A DNA stretch of 32,937 nucleotides. It comes from Candidatus Obscuribacterales bacterium. GTDB lineage: Bacteria; Cyanobacteriota; Vampirovibrionia; Obscuribacterales; Obscuribacteraceae. Position 1 is the stretch's first letter. The number at the start of each line of letters is the position of its first letter. Below are positions 17,783 to 26,362 of the stretch, piece after piece. The position numbers were made by a program, and so were the translations under genes. The DNA lies in assembly GCA_019747875.1 (NCBI GenBank), contig JAIEQI010000047.1, positions 1 to 32,937 on the forward strand, given 5' to 3'. Below the pieces are notes generated by a model, which saw only the letters and a list, made by a program, of their open reading frames with translations, was not told where the DNA came from and made no database searches.

Positions 17783-18072
17783 CGTCTTGAAATTCTCCCG
17801 AAGCCACCTGAATACCTACGATTAGATGATTTTAGAACATTCCGGCGCTTATGGCCTGCCTTTGCGCGCTCGATCTGAGCCGCAGAGGAGAAAGCGAGCG
17901 GTTTATTAGACACTCAAGCTGTGGTAGTTAATTAGTAGAAGGATTTGAGAGAAACAATGCCTGAGGGCGCTTCTCAAGGTAGGGGAGGAGTTTGCAGACC
18001 CGATTGTCGGGCGCATTGCAGCGCTCACGCAATATTTAAGAGTATTAGAGCGAAGCAAGAAGGATGGAAATC
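17783..18072. other. Divergent intergenic region
   Basis: About 290 bp separate the IPT/TIG gene (-) from the SDR gene (+). It holds a small hairpin CCCGA-TTG-TCGGG (17999-18011) and an imperfect inverted repeat with TTGAGA near 17944 and TCTCAA near 17971. I see no RNA gene and no unambiguous promoter pair. Confidence 0.5.
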
Positions 18073-18975
18073 ATGGCAAAAGTATTCATGACCAGCGCAA
18101 CGGGTTACATCGGTGAAGCCGTTGCAAACGAATTCAAAAAGCACGGATACGAAGTAATTGCCTTAGCTCGTTCGGAAGAATCAGCAAAACGCCTGGAGAA
18201 AAGAGGGTTTGGAACAGCTCGAGGTGATATCAAACAACCTAATTCTTTTCTATCTGCGATCGGTGACGCCGATGTAGTCATTCACACTGCGTCCACAGGA
18301 GACAGCGATTTTGCTAAAGCAGATCAATTAGCGACAGAAGCTATCTTAGCTACATTGGAGAATAGTGGAAAAACATTTGTTTATACAAGCGGCATTTGGC
18401 TACTCGGAAACACTGGCGCCGAGCCGGCCGACGAGAGTGCCCCACTTAAGCCGATCAAGATGGTGGAGTTTCGCGCAGAGCTGGAAAAAAAGATTCTGGA
18501 ATTTCAAAAGCGTGGAGTCAAAACAATTATCATGCGACCAGCGGTTGTTTATGATGCTAGCGAGAACGGCGTAATTGGTGGATTCATCAAATCAGCAAAA
18601 GAAGATGGATTTGCAAAATATATTGGTAATGGACAAAACCGCCTTTCTGTAATTCATATAGACGACGTCGCCAGTGCTTACTACTTAGCTGTGCAAAAGT
18701 CATCCGGCGGGACAGTGTTTCACATCAGCACCGACGAACAAATTACATATCGAGAACTTGCAGATATAGCCGCAGAAATTGCTGGTGTGCCAGGAAAAGT
18801 TCAATCGTGGCCAGTCGAAGATGCGGCAAAAGCATTTGGTCCATTTCTAGATGGTTTTCTTTTGGACCAGCACATCGTTTCAACAAATACAAAGAAGCAA
18901 CTCGGCTGGCAAGCAAAAATACAGAACATTCGGGACGGCTTAAAGAAGCCAGCGCTAGCTGCTGTAGACCCCTAA
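18073..18975 (+). CDS. NAD(P)-dependent epimerase/dehydratase family protein (atypical SDR)
   Basis: This 300-residue cytoplasmic protein has the extended or atypical short-chain dehydrogenase fold. The nucleotide-binding loop is SATGYIG at 8-14, followed by an Arg-containing strand end (IALARSEESAKRL) that favours NADP(H) or NAD(H). D-x-x-V-I-H-T-A-S (DADVVIHTAS) and VYTSGIWLLG follow the family pattern. At the place of the usual Tyr-x-x-x-Lys no clear copy is seen, as in many atypical members. IHIDDVASAYYLAVQK and ISTDEQITYRELADIAAEIAG belong to the substrate domain. I choose the ATG at 18073 over 18064, because AAGAAGGA then has a proper spacing and MAKVFMTSATG is a normal family start. 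The substrate is unknown. A weak hairpin (18982-19005) lies between it and the convergent M23 gene. Confidence 0.85.
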   Translation: MAKVFMTSATGYIGEAVANEFKKHGYEVIALARSEESAKRLEKRGFGTARGDIKQPNSFLSAIGDADVVIHTASTGDSDFAKADQLATEAILATLENSGKTFVYTSGIWLLGNTGAEPADESAPLKPIKMVEFRAELEKKILEFQKRGVKTIIMRPAVVYDASENGVIGGFIKSAKEDGFAKYIGNGQNRLSVIHIDDVASAYYLAVQKSSGGTVFHISTDEQITYRELADIAAEIAGVPGKVQSWPVEDAAKAFGPFLDGFLLDQHIVSTNTKKQLGWQAKIQNIRDGLKKPALAAVDP

Positions 18976-19014
18976 ACTGAGGGACAGATAGCTCATGTAA
19001 TGTCCTAACGAATT

Positions 19015-20901
19015 CTATTCAGCAGAATTTGGCGGAAGGTCCATTCTTCGCGTTTCGGCATGGACGTTTTGTCGCTGCTTGCGAGCAGACTTTCTATGCG
19101 CCGTAGCGCGATAAGAGCTTCCGCCGCCGCTTGGGAAGATCTTTTGATACATCGCAATCGTCTCGGATGGAGTCAAACCGTGCCCGACATAATGACCGTC
19201 CAGATGAATTTCAAAATGAAGATGTGGATGTTTTACTCGACCTGGAACGTTCTCTCCGGTTCCGGAATAACCGATATAGCCAACGGTTTCACCTGCCGCA
19301 ATCGGCATACCAACACGCAAATCCGGACGAGCCTTATTCAAGTGTGCATAGCGAGTAATCAATCCATTACCATGATCAATCCATACCTGGCAGCCACGGA
19401 AGAGATCTTCGTTTGCCTCCGAGCAATATTGCTGGCGGGCACAATCGCTCATTATGTGTGAATATTCAGCTGGCGTCATGTCGCGGTAATTGACGTCGGC
19501 ACGAATAATCTTTCCGGCAGCAGCGGCGATTGCCGGAGTGTTCACATAGACACTGGCACCACTGCCGGAGTCATAAAAGAAGTCGAGCCCCTGGTGAACA
19601 CCATGCCGATAGAGTCGCCGCGCGCCAGGAAAAACCCCTGGATGGCGCGGAAGTGAGGCACCGCGAATCGGAATACGTAGAACCTTCAGCCGCTGGTCAA
19701 TCACTCGCGATTGCACTGCTGCGTTTGGCGAATCAGCATCTTTCAACATTCGGAAGACGAGTCCGTCACCATCAATGACACAAAAACCGCCATTGCCAGG
19801 TAACAAGGAGCGCAGATCAGAGCTTGCCGGAAAGAGAAACTGCGAGACGTTCCCTGTCTTTTTGTCGATCGCCAGGACGCGATTATTCTCTCGCTCAATC
19901 ACATAAATCGGACCGCCAGTTGACGATACGGCCAGGCGACTCGGCGACACTGCATGCGGTGCTTTATAATTCAAACGCCGGGGAGATCCATTGCCACCAT
20001 GACTGCCCGTTGGGTAAATACTAATATTACCGGAGCGGCGCAGAACAAGAGTGCTTCCATCATATCCAATCGCAACACCATCGGCTACGTTTGGATCACC
20101 GGGCTTAATCCGCCACGGTAGGACCTCGCGAAAATACCGTTCGTCTATGCGAGCAGCAGGGTATCGCCAAATTTGATTGCGCTCGGGATCAAGCAACAAA
20201 ATGCGAAGTCCGTCGGACGTCAACGATACATAGTGCGGATCCGGTGTTCCCAATGTTTGCTTATTGGCGCGCATCAAGCCCCAGGCACTGCGCTCCGGAA
20301 AATATTCGAAGAGCGAACCACTCTTGTCGAGGACAACCACAGAATTATTCGGCTGGAAGTAGCAAGCAGCCAAAAATTCTTGAATGGGAATACCTTTTAT
20401 CTTGTTGCCCGGCACTGGAAGTTTCTTCAACGTGAGGGGCTTCGGTTCTTTGGTGGTGCCAACGACACCAGGCAAAAGCCAGAGACAATCATCGCCCAAC
20501 AGAAAAATGTTTGCTCCGGCCTGGACAATCCCCGAAGGACGCACAGGTTTGCCTGCTTCGTCCTGCAGTTTGAAGACCTGATAGTTGGAAGCCGGCGACG
20601 CAACAGGCACCGCATTTGATGGCACATTAACAGCTGCAGCGGAAGCCTGTGCTCTCGAATAGAGTGGCACATTTGGTTGAGCTATGGCCGAAGGAAGGGA
20701 CACACCCGAGGCTTTCAGGACTGGAGAGCGAGATCTCATTTCAATCAACTGGGCAGCCTTACGAGCAGATTGCTCAGCATCATTTGATGCCATTACCTTG
20801 GCGAAGCCACCGAGCAAGCTAAGCACCATAAGAATCATCGACATGAGGTTGAGGAACTTTGCCATTCCCAATGCCTTCAGCGACTTCCACAATTCATTCA
20901 T
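19015..20901 (-). CDS. M23 family metallopeptidase with N-terminal beta-propeller-like region
   Basis: This 628-residue protein is probably a peptidoglycan endopeptidase or an inactive cell-wall-binding relative. A hydrophobic helix at about 13-37 is a membrane anchor or signal sequence. Residues 105-390 show repeated strands of the propeller kind (VSLTSDGLRILLLDPERNQI, VAIGYDGSTLVLRRS, LAVSSTGGPIYVIERENNR, FCVIDGDGLVF). The M23 domain follows at about 420-595 with the zinc ligands in HQGLD (His436, Asp440) and HLH (560-562), and His520 in RYAHL as the catalytic histidine, so it looks active. A cysteine-bearing insertion (about 471-504, Cys487, Cys493, Cys504) splits the domain and may form a disulfide. 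The ATG has no strong ribosome binding site. It lies 38 bp behind the IMS-domain gene on the same strand. Confidence 0.88.
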   Translation of the reverse strand: MNELWKSLKALGMAKFLNLMSMILMVLSLLGGFAKVMASNDAEQSARKAAQLIEMRSRSPVLKASGVSLPSAIAQPNVPLYSRAQASAAAVNVPSNAVPVASPASNYQVFKLQDEAGKPVRPSGIVQAGANIFLLGDDCLWLLPGVVGTTKEPKPLTLKKLPVPGNKIKGIPIQEFLAACYFQPNNSVVVLDKSGSLFEYFPERSAWGLMRANKQTLGTPDPHYVSLTSDGLRILLLDPERNQIWRYPAARIDERYFREVLPWRIKPGDPNVADGVAIGYDGSTLVLRRSGNISIYPTGSHGGNGSPRRLNYKAPHAVSPSRLAVSSTGGPIYVIERENNRVLAIDKKTGNVSQFLFPASSDLRSLLPGNGGFCVIDGDGLVFRMLKDADSPNAAVQSRVIDQRLKVLRIPIRGASLPRHPGVFPGARRLYRHGVHQGLDFFYDSGSGASVYVNTPAIAAAAGKIIRADVNYRDMTPAEYSHIMSDCARQQYCSEANEDLFRGCQVWIDHGNGLITRYAHLNKARPDLRVGMPIAAGETVGYIGYSGTGENVPGRVKHPHLHFEIHLDGHYVGHGLTPSETIAMYQKIFPSGGGSSYRATAHRKSARKQRQNVHAETRRMDLPPNSAE

Positions 20902-20939
20902 AGCAGTTTCTATTTCTGATCCGCGCTTCAGCCCATGAA

Positions 20940-22193
20940 TTAGCGCTTAGTGCCGGATTTGGCTGGGGGTTGTGAACCAGTGCTCAAGACGCTCGAATCA
21001 ACAATGATCCACTTATTGCCTTGCTTTTCAATGGTGTAATTGACTGTGTATTTATCGTCAACTTCTTTCAAAACATTTGAACTATTATCATCGATGTACT
21101 TGCTGTATTCACGAACCTGAGCAATCACTGAATACTTCTTGCCCGCACCGAGATCAGTGTATTTATCAACGACGCAACCTCTCGGCTCCATGTCGTAATA
21201 CTTCTGATGATCCTCGAGCCATTTAACAGCTGTACTCTGTTTTGCCAGGGCGTTGCCGCCGAGAATCTCCGTCAAGTGAGAAACATCACGTTTCCGGAGA
21301 GCCGCTTTTTTGATTTGCTGCCAACTCTTGATGGTATTGACGAACTCGTCTTTTCTGGCGTCTCCAGTTGAAGCTGCTGGGGTGGAGCTTGTGCTTGCTG
21401 CGGCAGGAGTCGTTGACGGTGTTTTGGGCTTAGCAGCTTGAACCGGCTTTTTCACGAGATCGGTCAGACGTTTTACCATCGGCGTGTCAGCCTTAGCTGT
21501 TGTTTGGTCAGGCGTATCGTCTCCACCGGAGTGTTCTTTTATAAGTGATTTGTGCGCATCCATGCTGTTGACGGCAATCAAACACGAATATGGAGCGGCG
21601 CTTTTTCCGCGCTCAATTGTGACCTGGTAGCGCCCCGCTGCAAGCGATATGTTGCGCCCTTTGCGGACAGCTTCACGATTTTTCTCAAGCTGAGTATTGA
21701 ATTCAGCGATTTTGCGAGGCTTTGCACCGAGCGCTTCCAGCAAGAAGTCTGTAGTCATCTCGATATCGAGGAAGTCCTTTGCACCACCTGTCCCCATCTT
21801 CGTCAAGCCAAGCTCGGCAGAGGAGATTTGATCGGCGGAGAGTCCTAGTTTCAAACGATTTTGTCCATCATCCATAAACTCACTTGTGTCTGAGTCAGAA
21901 GCTTTGAACGGACCAACGCCCGGCCAGGCAGCCTTAGAAACAAGAGCGCTAGCTTTGAAGTCAGCAAGTCCGCACATCGGAGCGACAATTGCCGGGACAC
22001 TACCGCCGTGAAGGCTAGCGACAGCCCCTTTATTCTTTTGATCATCGCTTCCGATAGTTGGCGCATCCTGGTCGATCCACATGGAGTCGAGAGATGCATT
22101 GTCGTCAGCCGCCCACGCGGGCAGTTGAACTGAAAAACTGGACGCGACCATTAATGATGACAGAGCAAAAAATGTGAGCTGCTTTCGAAACAT
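20940..22193 (-). CDS. Secreted protein with C-terminal ARC6-like IMS domain
   Basis: This protein has 417 residues from the ATG at 22193. That start is chosen because a normal signal peptide (MFRKQLTFFALSS, cleavage near PAWAADD) begins there; an upstream GTG-type start 10 codons earlier is less likely. The middle region (about 60-225) is not recognised. A Thr/Ala/Pro-rich linker leads to the C-terminal domain (about 285-400). There the pattern WLEDHQKYYDMEPRG, YSVIAQVREYSKYIDD and YTVNYTIEKQGNKWIIVD matches the IMS-type domain at the end of cyanobacterial Ftn2/ARC6 division proteins, which is also found alone in other cyanobacterial proteins. No J-domain is present. The M23 peptidase follows 38 bp downstream, suggesting a joint cell-envelope role. 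The family match is by pattern, not by search. Confidence 0.75.
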   Translation of the reverse strand: MFRKQLTFFALSSLMVASSFSVQLPAWAADDNASLDSMWIDQDAPTIGSDDQKNKGAVASLHGGSVPAIVAPMCGLADFKASALVSKAAWPGVGPFKASDSDTSEFMDDGQNRLKLGLSADQISSAELGLTKMGTGGAKDFLDIEMTTDFLLEALGAKPRKIAEFNTQLEKNREAVRKGRNISLAAGRYQVTIERGKSAAPYSCLIAVNSMDAHKSLIKEHSGGDDTPDQTTAKADTPMVKRLTDLVKKPVQAAKPKTPSTTPAAASTSSTPAASTGDARKDEFVNTIKSWQQIKKAALRKRDVSHLTEILGGNALAKQSTAVKWLEDHQKYYDMEPRGCVVDKYTDLGAGKKYSVIAQVREYSKYIDDNSSNVLKEVDDKYTVNYTIEKQGNKWIIVDSSVLSTGSQPPAKSGTKR

Positions 22194-22458
22194 GAGAACC
22201 TGCTGCAACACTGTATATGTCACAGGTTAACAGATCTGGCGCGGCTTTTCTTTAAGATATGGATCGGTTTAGAAGCGCTTCCACTGCGGACTTAGCATCG
22301 GAAGACGGTTAGTATCAGTTAAGCAAAGCCGTGGGCCCGAAGCTGTTTTCTGGAAGTCCCGAGAGCATAGCTATTCGGGCGATGAAATTTCGCCGAAATC
22401 AAAAAATGATCTGCGATTCAGGCTTGGCGAGGAGCTTCCACTAAGCAACTTTTTAACT
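22194..22458. other. Intergenic region between the kinase/Maf cluster and the IMS/M23 pair
   Basis: These 265 bp hold two adjacent hairpins: CCCGA/TCGGG with an inner AGC/GCT stem (22358-22379), and GGCGA/TCGCC (22378-22394). They lie 65-100 bp past the stop of the S-adenosylhomocysteinase-like gene, so they may form its 3' end, though no clean T-tract follows. The promoter of the IMS gene should also be here, but I could not identify it. Confidence 0.4.
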
Positions 22459-23700
22459 TTACGATAGCCCCAAAGCCTTAAGCGCTAATAAGCTTGCTTG
22501 ATCTTGAACTTCTTTTGGCAATGGGTTTTCCCCAAACAGGAGCAATTCGCCTCTGACGCTCGGTTCGATCCTGAGAGCGCCGGCATCTTGCCGGCTTCGC
22601 CCGCTTGAGAGCGAATTCTCTTCAGGTCTGTGCACTTTCGCCGCAGCGTCTCTCAGAGCAAGCAAATGATTCAGACAGAGAATCTCAGTTACCAGGTGAA
22701 TCAAGGTCGGCTCAATAGAACCCGAACACATAACCACATTGGCCGGACCGCCACCACCTAGTACCATAACCTTCCGAACAGTGCCATCAATAGAGAACTC
22801 TAGCTCCTCCAAGAAGTCGCTTACTTGCCGGTGCCCGCAAGCCTCTGATTTCAGCTGTCCGTATGCGATCTCCTCGGGCCAATGTCCCACGTTCATAAGA
22901 ATGATTCCTGCACGCGCATGGCGCATTTCACTTGTTGTGATAAGTGAATGCCTCCCTGTTGCGGTTACCAGCAATTCACTTGAGCTCAGAGCAGAAGGCA
23001 AATCAGAAAGCGCGAACCCGTCATAATGTGCTATCAGGCGCCTTGCCGGGTCATTCTCGACGATCGAAACAAGCGCTCCTGCGCCACGCAAATGAGCGGC
23101 CACCCCCGCGCCCACTCTTCCATACCCAGCAACTGCTACTGGTCGTCCGCACCACATGCGACCTGTTACTTTTGCAAGCGAATCGATGACACCATCTCCG
23201 ACACCATGGAAATTCTCAATATACGTTTTGAGTTCTCCATCATTTATGTTGATTACGGGAAAATCGCAAGGCTTGCGCGATCGCAATTTTTGAATGCCGC
23301 TGCTGGTGATCTCGCAGGCAGCAAAGGCGAATTTGTCTCCATCTTGCAATAGCATATCGAGATATTCATCAATTAAAACGAAACCTGTATCGGACAGAAC
23401 GGCAGGGCGTTCTTCCAGAACTTTCCGCGCACTTCCTTCTCCACAAAATATTGTTGCACCAAGCTCGCGCATAAATTCAACTGACGAAGCATTGCTTGTC
23501 GCCGGATTACATTCAGACATAAACAAACGCGCACCTGCATTGAGAAGGACCTTTGCAGAAGCCGCCGTAATCACGGTTAGATGGCAATGCCAGCCAATAC
23601 GCTCTCCGTTCAAATTGCCGTGCTCTTTTAGATACTCTTGCAACTTATCCAAGATCGGAAACGTCAACGAAAACTTTTCGAGCTCGGTCTCAACACTCAT
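22459..23700 (-). CDS. Divergent S-adenosylhomocysteinase-like protein
   Basis: This 413-residue cytoplasmic protein belongs to the S-adenosylhomocysteine hydrolase superfamily but is probably not a standard SAHH. Family marks seen are WHCHLTV (37-43), SECNPATSN (62-70), EITSSG (130-135), NINDGELK (151-158, with Lys158 at the place of the catalytic lysine) and the NAD loop AGYGRVGAG (191-199). Differences by eye are the Asp two turns after that lysine, which is Glu162, the DDGGD stretch, which reads DEYLD, and the C-terminal tail with the usual Lys/Tyr, which is absent. The tail is instead GELLLFGENPLPKE and a short helix. Residues about 367-381 are encoded by a copy of the dispersed GC-rich repeat. 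The start overlaps the maf stop in ATGA, so the two are translationally coupled. Substrate and activity are open. Confidence 0.8.
   Translation of the reverse strand: MSVETELEKFSLTFPILDKLQEYLKEHGNLNGERIGWHCHLTVITAASAKVLLNAGARLFMSECNPATSNASSVEFMRELGATIFCGEGSARKVLEERPAVLSDTGFVLIDEYLDMLLQDGDKFAFAACEITSSGIQKLRSRKPCDFPVININDGELKTYIENFHGVGDGVIDSLAKVTGRMWCGRPVAVAGYGRVGAGVAAHLRGAGALVSIVENDPARRLIAHYDGFALSDLPSALSSSELLVTATGRHSLITTSEMRHARAGIILMNVGHWPEEIAYGQLKSEACGHRQVSDFLEELEFSIDGTVRKVMVLGGGGPANVVMCSGSIEPTLIHLVTEILCLNHLLALRDAAAKVHRPEENSLSSGRSRQDAGALRIEPSVRGELLLFGENPLPKEVQDQASLLALKALGLS
22564..22600 (-). repeat. Copy of the dispersed GC-rich hairpin repeat inside a coding sequence
   Basis: This stretch matches the array units at both window ends with a few differences. 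It contains the perfect 7-bp hairpin GCCGGCA-TCT-TGCCGGC at 22579-22595, with TCT in place of the TCC loop. It lies in frame in the S-adenosylhomocysteinase-like gene and encodes about GRSRQDAGALRIEP, the same peptide phrase that the arrays would give in one frame. Confidence 0.85.
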
Positions 23701-24335
23701 GCCTTTGCTCCCATCCCCATAACTTCAAGGCCATGCTGTCGCAGAAGTTGCACCGTATCTGGTATCGGCAAGCCAATTACATTGGTATAGCATCCATCAA
23801 TCTTGCAAACGAACAGAGAGGCAATTCCTTGAAGTGCGTAGGCTCCAGCCTTGTCCATAGGCTCGCCTGTATCCACGTATGCCTCTATCTCACGAGCGTC
23901 AATCTCGCGAAAGTGGACATCTGTGACCGTATAAATCGTACTCACTTTTCCGCTCGGTAATTCAACAAGACTTACACCAGTGAAAACTTGATGCAGCCTG
24001 CCCGAAAGTTTCGTCAACATCTGCACGGCTTCTGCCCTATCTTGCGGCTTGCCCAAAATATCGTCGTCCAGGACAACTATCGTATCGGCACCAAGAACTA
24101 GCGATTTTGAGCTGCCATTATCTGCCGCTCCCTTGATACTTTCCGCAACAGCCAGAGCTTTTGCTGACGCTAGATCCTTCACGATGAAGGCCGGATCGGT
24201 TGACGCGATCGATTCATCAAGATCGCTTACTATCACCTCAAACTGCAAGCCCAGTTTTCCAAGAAGCTCACGGCGTCGGGGGGATCCCGAAGCTAAAACC
24301 AAGCGCGGAACAACATTCGGATCAGACGAACTCAT
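23697..24335 (-). CDS. maf: Maf family nucleoside triphosphate pyrophosphatase
   Basis: This 212-residue enzyme hydrolyses non-canonical or excess nucleoside triphosphates (dTTP/UTP type) to monophosphate and pyrophosphate and is linked to septum formation in some bacteria. The signature LASGSPRRRELL (14-25) provides the substrate-binding Ser and Arg. LGADTIVVLDDDILGKP (about 81-97) has the catalytic Asp84 and the GKP lysine. EPMDKAGAYALQG and CYTNVIGLP are the C-terminal family blocks and point to the YhdE-like dTTP/UTP class. Length is normal for the family. Its start is 2 bp after the stop of the NHL kinase gene, and its stop overlaps the following start (ATGA), so it is embedded in the signalling operon. 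Confidence 0.93.
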   Translation of the reverse strand: MSSSDPNVVPRLVLASGSPRRRELLGKLGLQFEVIVSDLDESIASTDPAFIVKDLASAKALAVAESIKGAADNGSSKSLVLGADTIVVLDDDILGKPQDRAEAVQMLTKLSGRLHQVFTGVSLVELPSGKVSTIYTVTDVHFREIDAREIEAYVDTGEPMDKAGAYALQGIASLFVCKIDGCYTNVIGLPIPDTVQLLRQHGLEVMGMGAKA

Positions 24336-24337
24336 TA

Positions 24338-26359
24338 CTAGCTCATCAGCAATTCAAAAATTTGCACACGACAATTTCCGCGATCCACCACATACAACAT
24401 ATTGTTTTCTGGGTCGATTGAAAGATCGGACGGGCCGATGAACTTACCTAGCTCATTCCCGCGACCGCCAAAGGAATACAGATAGTCACCACCTGCGGAA
24501 AATACAGATACGCGATGATTCAATGAGTCAGCAACATAAACGCGATCGACGCGATCAATTGCAATACCGCGAGGAACGTTGAACTGACCCTTGCCAGTAC
24601 CTTTTCCACCCCATGAGCGCTGGAACATGCCTGCCTTGCTAAAGACCGAAACTTTAGAAGTCCCGTAATCAACAACGAAAAGTTGACCGAACCTGTCTAT
24701 TCCTAAACTTTGGGGCAACTGGAACTGCCCATCGCTGGTTCCCTTGGTGCCGATCTTGCGCATCCACGTACCTGTTTCAGAAGAAACAACATGAATGCAG
24801 CCATTGTCTGGATCCGACATATACAAGTTACCAGTCGCATCGCAATACAGTCCGAGAATGCCACCGTCCTTGCCGTTCTTATTCAGGAACTCGCGCTGGA
24901 AAGTGCCTTGTCCGTCGAAAACTCGAATGAAGTGATCCGCGGAATCGGCTGCATAGATTCGACCGCGAGCATCAATCGCAACGCTAGATGGCTTCGAGAA
25001 GATCCCACCATTTGTGCGCGTACCTTTTGCGGTCACGGGGTTTGAACGAGACTCGCCAAGCCAGCGCCCATCACGGCTGAAAACTTGAAACTTTCTTGCT
25101 GCCGTATCGGCAACGACAATTTTGCCGTTTCTCACGCATATTGAGGATGGCTCCTGGAAGGAACCTTTTTCTTCCCCAGCCTTGCCGATTTGCCCGACTG
25201 GCTTTACTAAAACAACCGATTGGGTGATCGAGCCGGTGCTTGGCGTAGTGCTTCCCACAGAAGCAGCCTTTTGTGTTTCAGCGGTTCGGCCCGCCAACCA
25301 GGGTTTGACCACAGCTTTGGGGATTTCTTCTTGCGGACCAGGAGTGCCGCCAATATTAACGACCGAGTGCGATCCTGTAGTGCGCAGTCCGGTAGCTGGA
25401 GTCAGCTTTCCGCCTTGAGCTGGTGGAACTGGAACTCCAGGTGTATAGCTTTTAGTTGGTAATCCGCCGGTCAGTCCCGAGCGCAACATTCCACCAGACG
25501 AACCACCGGCGGCGGCGCCCTTATTAAGGCTGATGGCGCGCTCGTATTCTTTGTCGAACTCCATCACGGAGAGGTAGCGATCAGGAGCTTTCTTACGCAT
25601 CGCCTTGGCGATTACAGAAGCGATGTCTGGCGGAATCTCAGGGCTTACATCGTTAACCGGTTTAGCTTCCTTAGAAATGATCGCCATCAATGTCGACGTC
25701 AATCCATCTCCAGCAAAGGGTACTTGACCACAAAGAGTTTCGTAAGCAACAACTGCAAGTGAATAAATGTCTGCGCGATGGTCTACATTGCGAGCATCTT
25801 GCAATTGCTCCGGCGAAACATATGAGAGGGTACCCAACATCACACCAGGCTTGGTCAGGTTCGAGCTCTCCGACTCACCGGAACGTGCAATACCAAGGTC
25901 AGTAATCTTCACTTTGCCGTCAGGGAGCAAGAAGATGTTGTCCGGCTTGATATCGCGGTGAACGAGACTCATAGAATGCATATGAGCAAGCCCATCACAG
26001 ACTTGCTTGAAGACAGGCGCGAATTCATCAGGTGTCATTTTGCGATCAGGTCTCTTTTCGAGCTCCTCACGCAAGCTGCGACCTTCCAGAAGCTCCATAA
26101 CATAGTAGGCATTATCCGGATTGATGGAAACGTCGTAAATCGAAATCAAGTTGGGATGGCTAAGTCCAGCAGCCAAAATAGCTTCGCGCCGAAATCGCTC
26201 ACGAAACTCATCCTTCTTATCAGGGTCGACATTATCCAGAATAAGCTGCTTAATGGCGACAAGACGATTCAAGCGCGGGTCCTGTGCTTTGTACACAATG
26301 CCCATCCCGCCGCGTCCGACTTCGCAAATTACCTGGTATTGTCCGAAATTCTGTGACAT
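24338..26359 (-). CDS. Ser/Thr protein kinase fused to a six-bladed NHL beta-propeller
   Basis: This 673-residue Hanks-type kinase has the glycine loop GRGGMG (15-20), Lys37, HRDIKPDN (134-141, Asp136), DLG in place of DFG (154-156) and GTLSYVSPE (176-184). A Gly/Pro/Thr-rich linker (about 285-385) follows. Residues 385-673 then form six NHL repeats, for example PRGIAIDRVDRVYVADSLN and PQSLGIDRFGQLFVVDYGT. No transmembrane helix is visible, so unlike classical PknD-type kinases with an outside propeller the whole protein appears cytoplasmic. The propeller may bind protein, nucleic acid or a ligand and control the kinase. The start is 3 bp downstream of the FHA gene stop and has no Shine-Dalgarno sequence, which suggests translational coupling. 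Confidence 0.93.
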   Translation of the reverse strand: MSQNFGQYQVICEVGRGGMGIVYKAQDPRLNRLVAIKQLILDNVDPDKKDEFRERFRREAILAAGLSHPNLISIYDVSINPDNAYYVMELLEGRSLREELEKRPDRKMTPDEFAPVFKQVCDGLAHMHSMSLVHRDIKPDNIFLLPDGKVKITDLGIARSGESESSNLTKPGVMLGTLSYVSPEQLQDARNVDHRADIYSLAVVAYETLCGQVPFAGDGLTSTLMAIISKEAKPVNDVSPEIPPDIASVIAKAMRKKAPDRYLSVMEFDKEYERAISLNKGAAAGGSSGGMLRSGLTGGLPTKSYTPGVPVPPAQGGKLTPATGLRTTGSHSVVNIGGTPGPQEEIPKAVVKPWLAGRTAETQKAASVGSTTPSTGSITQSVVLVKPVGQIGKAGEEKGSFQEPSSICVRNGKIVVADTAARKFQVFSRDGRWLGESRSNPVTAKGTRTNGGIFSKPSSVAIDARGRIYAADSADHFIRVFDGQGTFQREFLNKNGKDGGILGLYCDATGNLYMSDPDNGCIHVVSSETGTWMRKIGTKGTSDGQFQLPQSLGIDRFGQLFVVDYGTSKVSVFSKAGMFQRSWGGKGTGKGQFNVPRGIAIDRVDRVYVADSLNHRVSVFSAGGDYLYSFGGRGNELGKFIGPSDLSIDPENNMLYVVDRGNCRVQIFELLMS

Positions 26360-26362
26360 TGG

